NCBI GenBank assembly: GCA_964502145.1
Contig: CAZCVI010000086.1
Span: 1-31,313 of the forward strand
Source of the DNA: CAZCVI01 sp964502145
GTDB taxonomy: Bacteria; Acidobacteriota; Aminicenantia; UBA2199
Reading direction: 5' to 3'
DNA length: 31,313 nucleotides
Shown here: piece after piece, positions 7,474 to 15,900 of the stretch
How the letters are laid out: each line of letters begins with the position of its first letter
How positions within the stretch are numbered: position 1 is the first letter of the stretch
Made by a program: the position numbers and the translations under genes
The notes under the pieces: model-generated
Databases searched by the model: none
The model's input: only the letters and a program-made list of their open reading frames with translations
Told to the model about the DNA's origin: nothing

Positions 7474-7737
7474 TTAGTAATTGTAACAATTCCACTGGCT
7501 GGTTGCTTCGCATGTGATATGAGTATGATAGGGAAGCATATCGTCTTTGTCTTCACAGTAAACAGTGTAATAAGAGACACAAATTGCTCCTTGCACACAC
7601 CGGCTACCCGTCATATACGAATTCGTATACTCATCTGGTGTGGCACAGTGCTGCTCTATATTATTATCACAACCGCTAAATCCAAAGCACTGATATGTCA
7701 TGCTGGAAAATAATAACGGCTCCATGATGAATAACAT
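7474..7737 (-). CDS. Small Cys-rich protein of unknown function
   Basis: Up to 87 aa from the first ATG at 7737 (an alternative ATG lies 4 codons in). An in-frame TAG lies six codons upstream of that ATG, so the reading frame cannot extend much further. It has eight Cys spread through the last 71 residues, many Tyr/Thr/Ser, no hydrophobic segment and no GG leader, and it ends in WNCYNY. The Cys/Tyr-rich composition and the Trp-x-Cys-Tyr ending faintly recall the peptide cores at 511 and 1095, but there is no alignable homology. No convincing ribosome site is present. It could be a leaderless remnant of a natural-product precursor, a small disulfide protein, or a chance ORF. Confidence 0.35.
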   Translation of the reverse strand: MLFIMEPLLFSSMTYQCFGFSGCDNNIEQHCATPDEYTNSYMTGSRCVQGAICVSYYTVYCEDKDDMLPYHTHITCEATSQWNCYNY

Positions 7738-7916
7738 TGTTATGGCAAAACACTATAAGCACTCAAATCCCATTTAATCATAGTCTATTTGGCCTGTCTA
7801 TTTTTTTGGAGGGGGTGCATTTGCACCGTTGCGGGCGGAAACGAGCGCATTCCCAGCGTTTCTGCCTCGTTCCGATTAAATGATAATCCCTACTTAGCCG
7901 CCACGGCGTTTTTTTT
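7738..7916. other. Intergenic stretch without recognisable gene
   Basis: Contains a GAAACG...CGTTTC short inverted repeat around 7840-7867 and a T-run at 7909-7916 just before the RND gene remnant. I see no supported ORF. Confidence 0.5.
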
Positions 7917-8043
7917 AGCTAATTGTCTTGGACGTTTCAAAACCCAACTTGTTTTTAACTCGCGTGGTAATGGAATCACTGATAGAATTAAAGGTGGGCA
8001 ACGCCATGGGCAATACTCCTAAGATAGTGGTTAAAGCAGTCAT
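7917..8043 (-). pseudogene. RND 3'-end remnant 1 (internally deleted)
   Basis: The 127 nt match the 3' end of the intact RND gene (12970-13043 joined to 13164-13216). The 120 nt in between are missing, and the join lies in the 11-bp near-repeat AAGGTRGGCAA found at both deletion ends (13044-13054 and 13164-13174). This is a decayed duplicate of the RND C-terminus, not a functional gene. Confidence 0.85.
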
Positions 8044-8092
8044 CATAATTATTTATTTTTGACTGTCCCTTTTTGTCTATAAAAAAGAGAAT

Positions 8093-8198
8093 CCACAGAT
8101 TACGCAGATTAAAATGATTACCCAGATTAAAAACGGACTTTTTTTAATAGTCTCATCTTTTAATCTGTGCCAATCATTTTAATCTGCGTAATCTGTGG
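8093..8198. repeat. CCACAGATTA-family palindrome, copy 2
   Basis: Imperfect inverted repeat: arm 8093-8132 (CCACAGATTACGCAGATT...) and arm 8157-8198, about 25 nt apart, with a few mismatches near the loop. It precedes RND remnant 2 just as the perfect version at 12856-12963 precedes the intact RND 3' end, and the flanking CTGTCCC...GTCT (from 8063) is shared as well. Confidence 0.85.
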
Positions 8199-8228
8199 TC
8201 TACTATGCCGCCCCAATGTTCATTTATT

Positions 8229-8397
8229 AGCTAATTGTCTGCGACGTTTCATAACCTAACTTGTTCTTAACCCGCGTGGTAATGGAATCACTGATGGAAT
8301 AAGAGGTGGGCAAAATAATGAGGGAAAAAAAGGTAGAGGTGGTTAACCCGCTCAAAATAGCGACACTGATGGGCGCCCACATGGCGGAACGACCCTG
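8229..8397 (-). pseudogene. RND 3'-end remnant 2
   Basis: The 169 nt align without gaps to 12970-13138, the last 56 codons of the intact RND gene, with about ten substitutions by my reading. Homology stops abruptly after GACCCTG at 8397. Together with the upstream palindrome it forms a direct repeat bracketing the MNT/HEPN and NACHT-WD40 genes. Confidence 0.9.
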
Positions 8398-8545
8398 AGC
8401 CTTTGCAAATATAGTGTGTTGTTTTTACCTGACCCCATATCAAAAGGAAAATCACCGAAAAATAAAATTTGCTTTGGGAAAAAATGGGGACAGACGACAA
8501 AAGCACCCTATACCCGCAGATTCATTCAAGACCCGAATATTTTTG

Positions 8546-8574
8546 TTGAAAAATACCGCTGGTTTATATATAAT
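8546..8574 (+). promoter_or_regulatory. Promoter of the MNT gene (leaderless start)
   Basis: TTGAAA (8546-8551), 17-nt spacer, TATAAT (8569-8574). Only 9 nt separate the -10 from the ATG at 8584, so transcription should start 0-3 nt before the start codon. Confidence 0.75.
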
Positions 8575-8583
8575 GATAATAGC

Positions 8584-8952
8584 ATGAAAAATATATCGGT
8601 TTTGCAGAATCTGGCTGTGCTGAATATGATGGAAGACATCCGGGCAGAGATTACCGCATCCTTGGGGGCCGTGGTAAAAGAAATTGTTTTATACGGTTCT
8701 TATGCCCGAAATGAGCAGACACCGTTCTCCGACATTGATATTGCTGTGCTGATTGATGAAAAAAATGTGAGAATGGCAGAGATTAGAGATAAGTTGGGAG
8801 ACATCAAGGTAGACCTTTCATTAAAATACGATATTGTCCTTTCAATACTGGTCCGACCGTACCAACAATTCATGGCTGGAAGATCGTACATGCCATTTTA
8901 TGCAAATATTGACAGGGAAGGGATTGTATTGCATGGACCGCTATTCCACTGA
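8584..8952 (+). CDS. MNT-type nucleotidyltransferase (MntA-like antitoxin)
   Basis: 122 aa. The N-terminal half carries the minimal nucleotidyltransferase signature GSYAR-x7-SDID (Gly-Ser then Asp-x-Asp), and the length is typical of MntA antitoxins. Known MntA proteins neutralise the HEPN RNase HepT by adding AMP groups to it. The start at 8584 is preferred over the longer frame from 8416: conservation begins here, the consensus promoter sits at leaderless distance, and the upstream extension is low-complexity sequence overlapping repeat debris. No Shine-Dalgarno is present. The last 20 nt overlap the start of a truncated HEPN gene. Catalytic residues look intact, so it may still be active without its normal target. 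Confidence 0.8.
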   Translation: MKNISVLQNLAVLNMMEDIRAEITASLGAVVKEIVLYGSYARNEQTPFSDIDIAVLIDEKNVRMAEIRDKLGDIKVDLSLKYDIVLSILVRPYQQFMAGRSYMPFYANIDREGIVLHGPLFH

Positions 8953-9076
8953 CCTTTCCCAACATAGATTAAGAAAATCCAGAGAGGACTTGGAATCCGC
9001 AAGAATTCTTTTTGAAAATAACAAATTGGCGCAGTCTGTGAATCGCTCTTACTATTCGAATTTTTCGAATAACTGA
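8933..9076 (+). pseudogene. Truncated HEPN (HepT-like) toxin
   Basis: 47 aa, starting at the ATG that overlaps the MNT gene, the usual antitoxin-toxin overlap. The sequence LRKSREDLESARILFENNKL...SVNRSYYS is the typical first two helices of a HEPN domain, which normally runs to about 120-140 aa and carries the RNase motif R-x4-6-H further on. Here the frame ends in SNFSNN-stop at a small AT-rich palindrome (TTCGAATTTTTCGAA), and the following 83 nt show no continuation in any frame. The catalytic portion is therefore missing; this is a broken toxin. Confidence 0.75.
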
Positions 9077-9159
9077 ATCTTCATTTAACTCGCCACTTTT
9101 GAAGATTTCCTTGAGCGGATTTATAAAAAATGATTTCATTAGTCATGTGATTCTTTTTC

Positions 9160-12100
9160 CTAACTTCCCGTTTCCCCCCCGTACATCCGCAATATCTCTT
9201 TTCCTTCCTCTGTCCATTGGCTGCCTGCTTCCAGGTTTTCAAAGGAACAACCCTGCATCCATAGGCCAGGAATATTAATCAGCTTTTTTTCCTCTTCCTC
9301 ATTGGTGGGGTCTGGGAGATAGATGGAATTATACTCTGTTTTTAATTCGTTTTTGGAATACAGGGGAGTGTAATCGGGAAATGTGGTTTTATCGAATTTA
9401 TTATGGGTTTTGAGGCAGACGCCGGTGACCACATCCCACTCTTTGATGGTTTCGTCAAACGACGCAGAGAGGATTTTTTTCCCATCCCGGCTATATACCG
9501 CGCTGTTTACCCAGTGGGAATGTCCGATGAGGATAGACACACAGGTCCCAGTGGACACGTCCCACTCTTTGATGGTTTCATCATACGACGCAGAGAGGAT
9601 TTTTTTCCCATTCGTGCTATAAACCGAGCTGGTTACCTTATTAGAATGTCCTGTGAGGGTAGACACACAGGCGTCGGTGGCCACATCCCACTCTTTGATG
9701 GTCTTATCCTCCGAAGCTGAGAGGATTTTTTTCCCATCGCGGCTATACACCGCGTTGGTTATCCCACTATTATAATGCCCGGTGAGGGTAGACATACAGG
9801 CCCCGGTGGCCACGTCCCACTCTTTGATGGTGTGATCATACGAAGCTGAGAGGATTTTTTTTCCATCCCGACTATACACCACGCTAGTTACTATAGAAGA
9901 ATGCCCGATGAGAGTGGACACACAGGCCCCAGTGGCCACGTCCCACTCTTTGATGGCGTTATCATACGAAGCGGAAAGGATTTTTTTCCCATCCCAGCTA
10001 TACACAGCGCTGGTTACTCTATCTGAATTCAGGGTGAGAGTAGATACACAGGCCCCGCTGGCCACATCCCACTCTTTGATGGTTTTATCCTCTGAAGCGG
10101 AGAGGATTTTTTTTCCGTCCTGGCTATACACCGCGCTGGTTACTCCCCTTGAATGCCTGGTGAGGGTAGACACGCAGGCCCCGGTGGCCACGTCCCACTC
10201 TTTGATGGTGTGATCATCCGAGGCGGAGAGGATTTTTTTTCCGTCCCGGCTATACACCGCGCTGGTTACTCCCCTTGAATGCCTGGTGAGGGTAGACACG
10301 CAGGCCCCGGTGGCCACGTCCCACTCTTTGATGGTGTGATCATCCGAGGCGGAGAGGATTTTTTTCCCATCCGAGCTATACACCGCGCTGTTTACCCAGT
10401 GGGAATGCCCAGTGAAGGTAGACACGCAGGCCCCGGTGGCCACGTCCCACTCTTTGATGGTGTGATCAGAGGAAGCTGAGAGGATTTTTTTTCCATCCGA
10501 GCTATACACAGCGCTGGCTACTTCTCCAGAATGCCCCTGGGGCAGCAGATTTTTCTCGTGCAAGCGGGAGCTATTAAACCGAGCCGCCAAATACTCCCCA
10601 TTATTATACCGGCTGCAACGGACAGCATTAAATGTAAAACCCGTAAGGTCCAATTCAGATAAATCCAATCCGCTCAACTCCCCACGTAACTCCTTCCAAA
10701 TAGTTAATATGTTCCACACCGCGTAACCCACTTTTTCCCGATCCGTTTCCCGAAACTCCCCGCGACACAATTCCAAAATATCACTCAACCGTGTGCGGGG
10801 TTCAATGGGATAAGACCACCCCTCGCCCGGTACACAACGCGGCACCAAGCGAAATTCCCCGGCCAACTCACCCACCATCCTCCGCACGAAAAAATCCAAA
10901 CAACGCTCTTTAAGTACCTCCGGGATTTCTTTTTTATGCCAACCCATTTCCATCTGATTCCACACCGCCACTGCCGCAAAGAAATCGCGGAAGTTCTGAT
11001 GCAAAAACCGGAACGAACTCCCCTCCTTCACCATCATACAGAGGGTTGTACATATTATTTCTTTTAAATGATCGGCCCGTTCCATACTGTCCAATGGTTC
11101 CACACATGCCCCCACTGGCAACGATTTGCGGTGCTTTAAAAACTCAGGGAACACGGCGAAAAACTCTGTGCTGGCAAAAGACTGGCATACCCGTTCCAAC
11201 ACCTCGCGCATCTGTTCCCGCGTGAAATCAAACAACCCAAGCTTCTCCATTTCAAATCCCAAAGCAGGCAAGAGAAAACGCAACAGGAAGGCATAATAGC
11301 TGATCTCCTTTTCATCGTGTCTCAAACGTTCCGGCAGTTTGGCTACTTGGGCCTCCATAAAGTTCCATAACAACTCTGCGGGCGATTCTACCTGCGGTTT
11401 AAAGCGATATAATGTCGAATCCCCAAACTCCCGTTGCACCTCGCACGTAGCGGCATACAACGTCAACATCATAGGATTGCCCAGCAATGTCTTTAAAGCT
11501 GGCTGCAATACGGTGCCATTGGACAAACAGGCATCAATCTGTTCCTCTGCCAAAGGCATTAAGGTAATTAGGTTCCAATCCAGCCACTGACACACCTCAC
11601 GCATATCATAACGACTGGTCAACACGAGCTGAATCCCCGGACACATCTCCCGTAACCACTTTATTTCCACCAGCAACTGCTGCTTCTCCACCGTGATCTC
11701 ATTAAAACCATCCAGCAACAAAATGAACATGGTCGTCTGGCTGGATGCGGACGCATGGGACAAGGTATTTTGCAATTGCTTCAACGTGAGGTTCGCATCG
11801 CCGTAGTTCTTTATCAAATAGGAGAGAATAAAATCGTGCCGCTCTTCAGGTGGTACTTGGTTCAATTCATTTAAAGCCAGATACAGGGGTATGGGTCCAT
11901 TGATATCCATTTGTTCCAGTAATTTTTGCCACCACAATACCAAGTTGACCGTTTTGCCCATGCCACCCTCGCCCAAGACCACCGCATGACGGATTTTCTC
12001 TTGCCAGAGCGAAACCAACACCTCACTGACGACCTCGGTTTGAGTGTTCGCGCTGGTATTTACCGTGGCGCGGGTGGGTAGCCACTCCGTTTTTGTACTC

Positions 12101-12735
12101 GGTAAAATAAGTTCGGAGATATGCAGATGTTTAAAGCGGCCATTGGGGCCGCGCAGATTGTCATAAAACTCCCTGGACTTTTTTCGCAGCATGGCGCGGT
12201 TATCCCGCACATTGCCAGGGCCAAATTCTTGTTCCAGATAGGCCAGTATCTCCTGGAATTTTTTTTTGTCCTCATTGTAAATCCTTTCCATTTGGATCAA
12301 AATATCTTTTTCCGTCAAGATGTCCTTATTAGGATCAAAAAACGGGCAAAGGGTGCGAAAGTTCGTTATGGTTTTGGCATAAAACTTGGGTTTGTCTTTA
12401 CCGGGAAAGAAGAATATGATACGCTTATGAAATCTTTGTTCAGGAAGGGCCATATATTTCGTTAAGCTATCCAATATCTTTTCGGTGGAATTATCGGTGG
12501 TGACCTGAACCCCAATTTCATTGGTGGAATCGCCCAGGTCTATTCCCGGATAATCCTTTTGGATGTATTCCAATCTTATTAATTGGAAATTATAGACCAA
12601 GTTTAACAGTGTTTGCACCACGTTTTCCGCGATGCGGTTGATATCGGTAAAATGAATGGCATTCTGGATGCCTATAAGGACAACCCAGTTGGTCAGCAAT
12701 GTACTGGCTTTAATTAATGCTTCCTGTGCGCTCAT
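9160..12735 (-). CDS. SMEK-NACHT-WD40 STAND protein (putative defence/conflict sensor)
   Basis: 1191 aa. Residues about 8-130 match the SMEK N-terminal domain (DINRIAENVVQ..., GIDLGD at 64-69, EIGVQVTTD at 73-81, Lys86), a domain known from ABC-three-component and related conflict systems. A NACHT NTPase follows: Walker A GEGGMGKT (255-262), Walker B FILLLDGFNE (337-346, acidic Asp342/Glu346), and the NACHT-end helix FLHQNFRDFFAA near 576-590. Next come a short pentapeptide-like stretch (LSGLDLSELDLTGF) near 690 and nine WD40 repeats of 42-43 aa (about 734-1112), then an 80-aa tail. No signal peptide or TM is seen, so it is cytoplasmic. By family analogy the WD40 array senses a ligand, NACHT oligomerises with ATP, and SMEK is the effector or signalling end; that assignment is inference. 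The ribosome site is weak. Confidence 0.9.
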   Translation of the reverse strand: MSAQEALIKASTLLTNWVVLIGIQNAIHFTDINRIAENVVQTLLNLVYNFQLIRLEYIQKDYPGIDLGDSTNEIGVQVTTDNSTEKILDSLTKYMALPEQRFHKRIIFFFPGKDKPKFYAKTITNFRTLCPFFDPNKDILTEKDILIQMERIYNEDKKKFQEILAYLEQEFGPGNVRDNRAMLRKKSREFYDNLRGPNGRFKHLHISELILPSTKTEWLPTRATVNTSANTQTEVVSEVLVSLWQEKIRHAVVLGEGGMGKTVNLVLWWQKLLEQMDINGPIPLYLALNELNQVPPEERHDFILSYLIKNYGDANLTLKQLQNTLSHASASSQTTMFILLLDGFNEITVEKQQLLVEIKWLREMCPGIQLVLTSRYDMREVCQWLDWNLITLMPLAEEQIDACLSNGTVLQPALKTLLGNPMMLTLYAATCEVQREFGDSTLYRFKPQVESPAELLWNFMEAQVAKLPERLRHDEKEISYYAFLLRFLLPALGFEMEKLGLFDFTREQMREVLERVCQSFASTEFFAVFPEFLKHRKSLPVGACVEPLDSMERADHLKEIICTTLCMMVKEGSSFRFLHQNFRDFFAAVAVWNQMEMGWHKKEIPEVLKERCLDFFVRRMVGELAGEFRLVPRCVPGEGWSYPIEPRTRLSDILELCRGEFRETDREKVGYAVWNILTIWKELRGELSGLDLSELDLTGFTFNAVRCSRYNNGEYLAARFNSSRLHEKNLLPQGHSGEVASAVYSSDGKKILSASSDHTIKEWDVATGACVSTFTGHSHWVNSAVYSSDGKKILSASDDHTIKEWDVATGACVSTLTRHSRGVTSAVYSRDGKKILSASDDHTIKEWDVATGACVSTLTRHSRGVTSAVYSQDGKKILSASEDKTIKEWDVASGACVSTLTLNSDRVTSAVYSWDGKKILSASYDNAIKEWDVATGACVSTLIGHSSIVTSVVYSRDGKKILSASYDHTIKEWDVATGACMSTLTGHYNSGITNAVYSRDGKKILSASEDKTIKEWDVATDACVSTLTGHSNKVTSSVYSTNGKKILSASYDETIKEWDVSTGTCVSILIGHSHWVNSAVYSRDGKKILSASFDETIKEWDVVTGVCLKTHNKFDKTTFPDYTPLYSKNELKTEYNSIYLPDPTNEEEEKKLINIPGLWMQGCSFENLEAGSQWTEEGKEILRMYGGETGS
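9400..10536 (-). repeat. Nine near-identical 126-bp WD40-coding tandem repeats
   Basis: Nine units encode H-S-x-x-V-x-S-A-V-Y-S-x-D-G, then KKILSAS-x-D-x-TIKEWDV, then ATGACVST. Most are 42 codons; one has an extra codon (GHYNSGI). Repeats 3 and 4 share the same RHSRGVTSAVYS start. The constant parts are almost identical at the DNA level, so recent unit duplication or gene conversion is likely. Confidence 0.9.
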
Positions 12736-12766
12736 CTGCTACCGCTCTTTCTGTTTTTGATTCTCC

Positions 12767-12795
12767 ATTATACCGCAATCGGCATGGGAACACAA
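12767..12795 (-). promoter_or_regulatory. Promoter of the NACHT-WD40 gene
   Basis: On the minus strand TTGTGT (12795-12790), 17-nt spacer, TATAAT (12772-12767), giving a leader of about 25 nt before the ATG at 12735. The gene is therefore transcribed independently of the RND operon upstream. Confidence 0.6.
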
Positions 12796-12855
12796 TAAAA
12801 TAAAGAGATGTTGTTTTTGTCTGTCCCCAATTTGTCTTCTCGCGGTTAAAAAAAA

Positions 12856-12963
12856 ACCACAGATTACACAGATTAAAATGATGACACAGATTAAGAGCTG
12901 ACTTTTTTAAAATAACCTTATCATTTAATCTGTGTCATCATTTTAATCTGTGTAATCTGTGGT
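12856..12963. repeat. Perfect 39-bp CCACAGATTA-family palindrome, copy 3
   Basis: Arms 12856-12894 and 12925-12963 are perfectly complementary over 39 nt around a 30-nt loop. It starts 5 nt beyond the stop codon of the RND gene (minus strand) and may act as its transcript-end structure, though no T-run follows the stem directly. It is the intact member of the family seen at 2855 and 8093. Confidence 0.95.
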
Positions 12964-12967
12964 CTAC

Positions 12968-15900
12968 TCAGCTAATTGTCTGCGACGTTTCAAAACCCAA
13001 CTTGTTCTTAACCCGCGTGGTAATAGAATCACTGATAGAATAAAAGGTAGGCAAAATAATGAGGGTGAAAAAGGTAGAGGTGGTCAACCCGCTCAAAATA
13101 GCGACACTGATAGGCGCCCACATGGCGGAACGACCCTGCGCGGCAGGGAAAACGGTGGGCATCAAGGTGGGCAATGCCATGGGCAATACACCTAAGATTG
13201 TAGTCAACGCGGTCATTAATATCGGACGCATCCGATCTTTTCCGGCTTGGATAATGGCGTCGTTTTTCACCATGCCCTGACGACGAAGGGTGCGAATATG
13301 ATCTATTAAGATAATCCCATTGTTCACCACGATACCAAACAAAGTTAACAACCCAAGATAAGAGGAATTATTCAACGTGATCCCAAAGGTAGTGAAAAAA
13401 TACGCGACTCCAAAAAGCGCCAAGGGCACGGTCAATAATATAGTGAAGGGATGCACAAAGGATTCAAACAGGGAAGCCATGATAATATATATAAAAATCA
13501 ACGCCAACCACACGGCCATCATGGAACTGGACTGCGCCTCCTGAAACTCCCGGAAATCAGCACCAAAACTCCAAGTATACCCTTCAGGGAAAGGAATGGT
13601 GGAGAGCAACGCGGTGATCTTCTCGGTGAGCTTCAAGATGCCTTTGGACTGGGTGTTCACACTGATCCGCAAACGGGACTTCTTGTTCTCCTTGTTGATG
13701 GACATGGAACCGATACGATACGAAAAATCAGAGATGGCGGAAATAGGGATACGATTGGACGAGGTATTCATGCTAATATTCTTTAAATCCTCTTCTTTAA
13801 AACCGCCCTCTTTCTCCATCTTTAAGATGATATCCAATTCCTTGTCATCGGCTTTGAACTTCCCGATAGGGCGATCAGATATAGAAGACATGATGGTGCG
13901 GGCTACACGGCTACTATCAATGCCGGAACTCTCGGCTTTCTTGCGGTCCACTTTGACCAATAACTGCATGTCCCCACCTTCTAAATCGGAGGTGAAATCA
14001 TCGATCTCCTTGATGGTTCGTAATTTCTCCATGACCAGCGGTGCCAACTCGGTTAACTTGGTGAAATCCTGGCCGACCAACTCCACCCGCACCCCCCTAA
14101 AATGCCCTCCCCGACCATGCCCCTCACCAAACTCATAAGTAATACCAGCTTGCTGCGGGAAAAGTTCTTTCAAGCGCTTTTTTACCTGGCTCTGCGGCGG
14201 TCCAACTTCTTCAAAATATAATTCTATGCCGCCATGATAGCGACCCTGCCGTCGATTGGTGATGCCATAATCGGTAGTCATATGTTTGATGGCCAACTCT
14301 TTTTTATGAGCGATTAATACCTTTTCTAAATCACCAAACAACGCCTGCATCTGATTTAGGCTGAAACTCTTGGGCATAAAAACATTCATCTCCAACGACC
14401 GCTCCTCGCTGGAAGGCATAAACTCCTGCTCAATGTTATTCAACATCCAAAAAGCAGAAATAAAAATACATAATGCGGCCAACGCGGTGATGAACTTGTG
14501 TTTATTGGTTCTGATGGTCCAACCGACGATTTTTTCGTAAAAACGTGTGGTGAAACTCAACCACCCGGCTTTATCCTTGGCTTTGCTCTTCAAAAGTTTG
14601 CTACCGGCCATGGGGATAAAGGTCAACGAAATAATCAAGGACGCAATTAATGCCAATGAGATGGTGATGGCAAAATCTTTCATCCAGCGCCCAAACCCAG
14701 AACCACTGATAAACCCCAATGAGACAAACACGACAAGAGTGGTTAATGTGGAGGCGGTAACCGCCATAGAAACTTCTCGACTCCCTACTAACGCGGCCTG
14801 CCATGGGGAATACCCCTTCTCCTGTCGCAAACGGAATATATTTTCCAATACTACAATACTATTGTCCACCAACATGCCCACTGCCATCATCAACCCGCTA
14901 AGCGAAATAATGTTGATGGAAATGTTGGCGCCAAATACACTGCGATAAATGTACATCAAGGAAAAGGTGAAAACAACGGATATAGGAATAGACAAGGCAA
15001 TAATAATGGTACTATTAAATTTCCGCAAGAAAAACAGCAACACGATCACTGCCAACAACGCCCCTATCCACCCGGAAGAAGTGAGATCATTGATACTGTT
15101 GAGAATCTCTTCGGACTGGTCACCAAAGGTCAACACATCCATATCTTTAAGAGCAGGTTCTTTTACCCGCAACTTCTCGATGGCTTGATTCACCCGCTTG
15201 CACACATCCACGACATTGGCATTAGAGGCCCGATAAATACGAAAGCTCAGTGAATCCCGCGTATTAAGCCGATAAAACTCCTCTTTCACCGGGTAATCAT
15301 AGGTGACGGTAGCTACATCCTTGATTTTCAAACCCTGTGGATTCAACGGCAAATCCTGGATCTGCCCCACTAATTTAATTTCTCCAGGCACCCGCACGAC
15401 AAAACGCTGTTTGCTTTCCAAGTAACCGGCAGAGATGTTTATATTGTTGTTGCGCACTGTGTCGATCAAATCCAACAAGCTGATCGAACTGGTGTAGAAT
15501 TGATCTGGCTTCAACGCGATAATTAACTGTTTGTTCCGAATCCCCCGGATTTCCACATTGGCGACCCCTTCGATTCGTTCGAGGTCTGGCTTGATCACAT
15601 TCTCAGATAAGAGATATAACTTTTGCAATTCACCGGGAATAGAGATACTAAAAGAATAAACGGGACGATCAGAAGTAGACCACCGCCGTATCTGTATCCG
15701 CTCCAAATCCTTGGGCAACCGACTCCGCACTTGATCTATCTTGTCGCGAATCTCCATGGATGCCATATCCATGTTGGTGCCAGTCTCAAACTCGACCTGG
15801 ATACGCGCATTGCTGGAAGAAGAAGAGGAATTAATATTCTTCAAGTTGTTCACGGTAGATAATACCTCTTCCAATGGCCGCGTGATCACCCGCTCGACCT

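Noticed and set aside
8416..8583. N-terminal extension of the MNT protein
   Set aside because: It lies upstream of the consensus promoter and has no family similarity; the protein family begins at 8584.
9383..10479. Plus-strand ORFs with repeated peptides across the WD40 region
   Set aside because: Antisense shadows of the 126-bp WD40 repeats.
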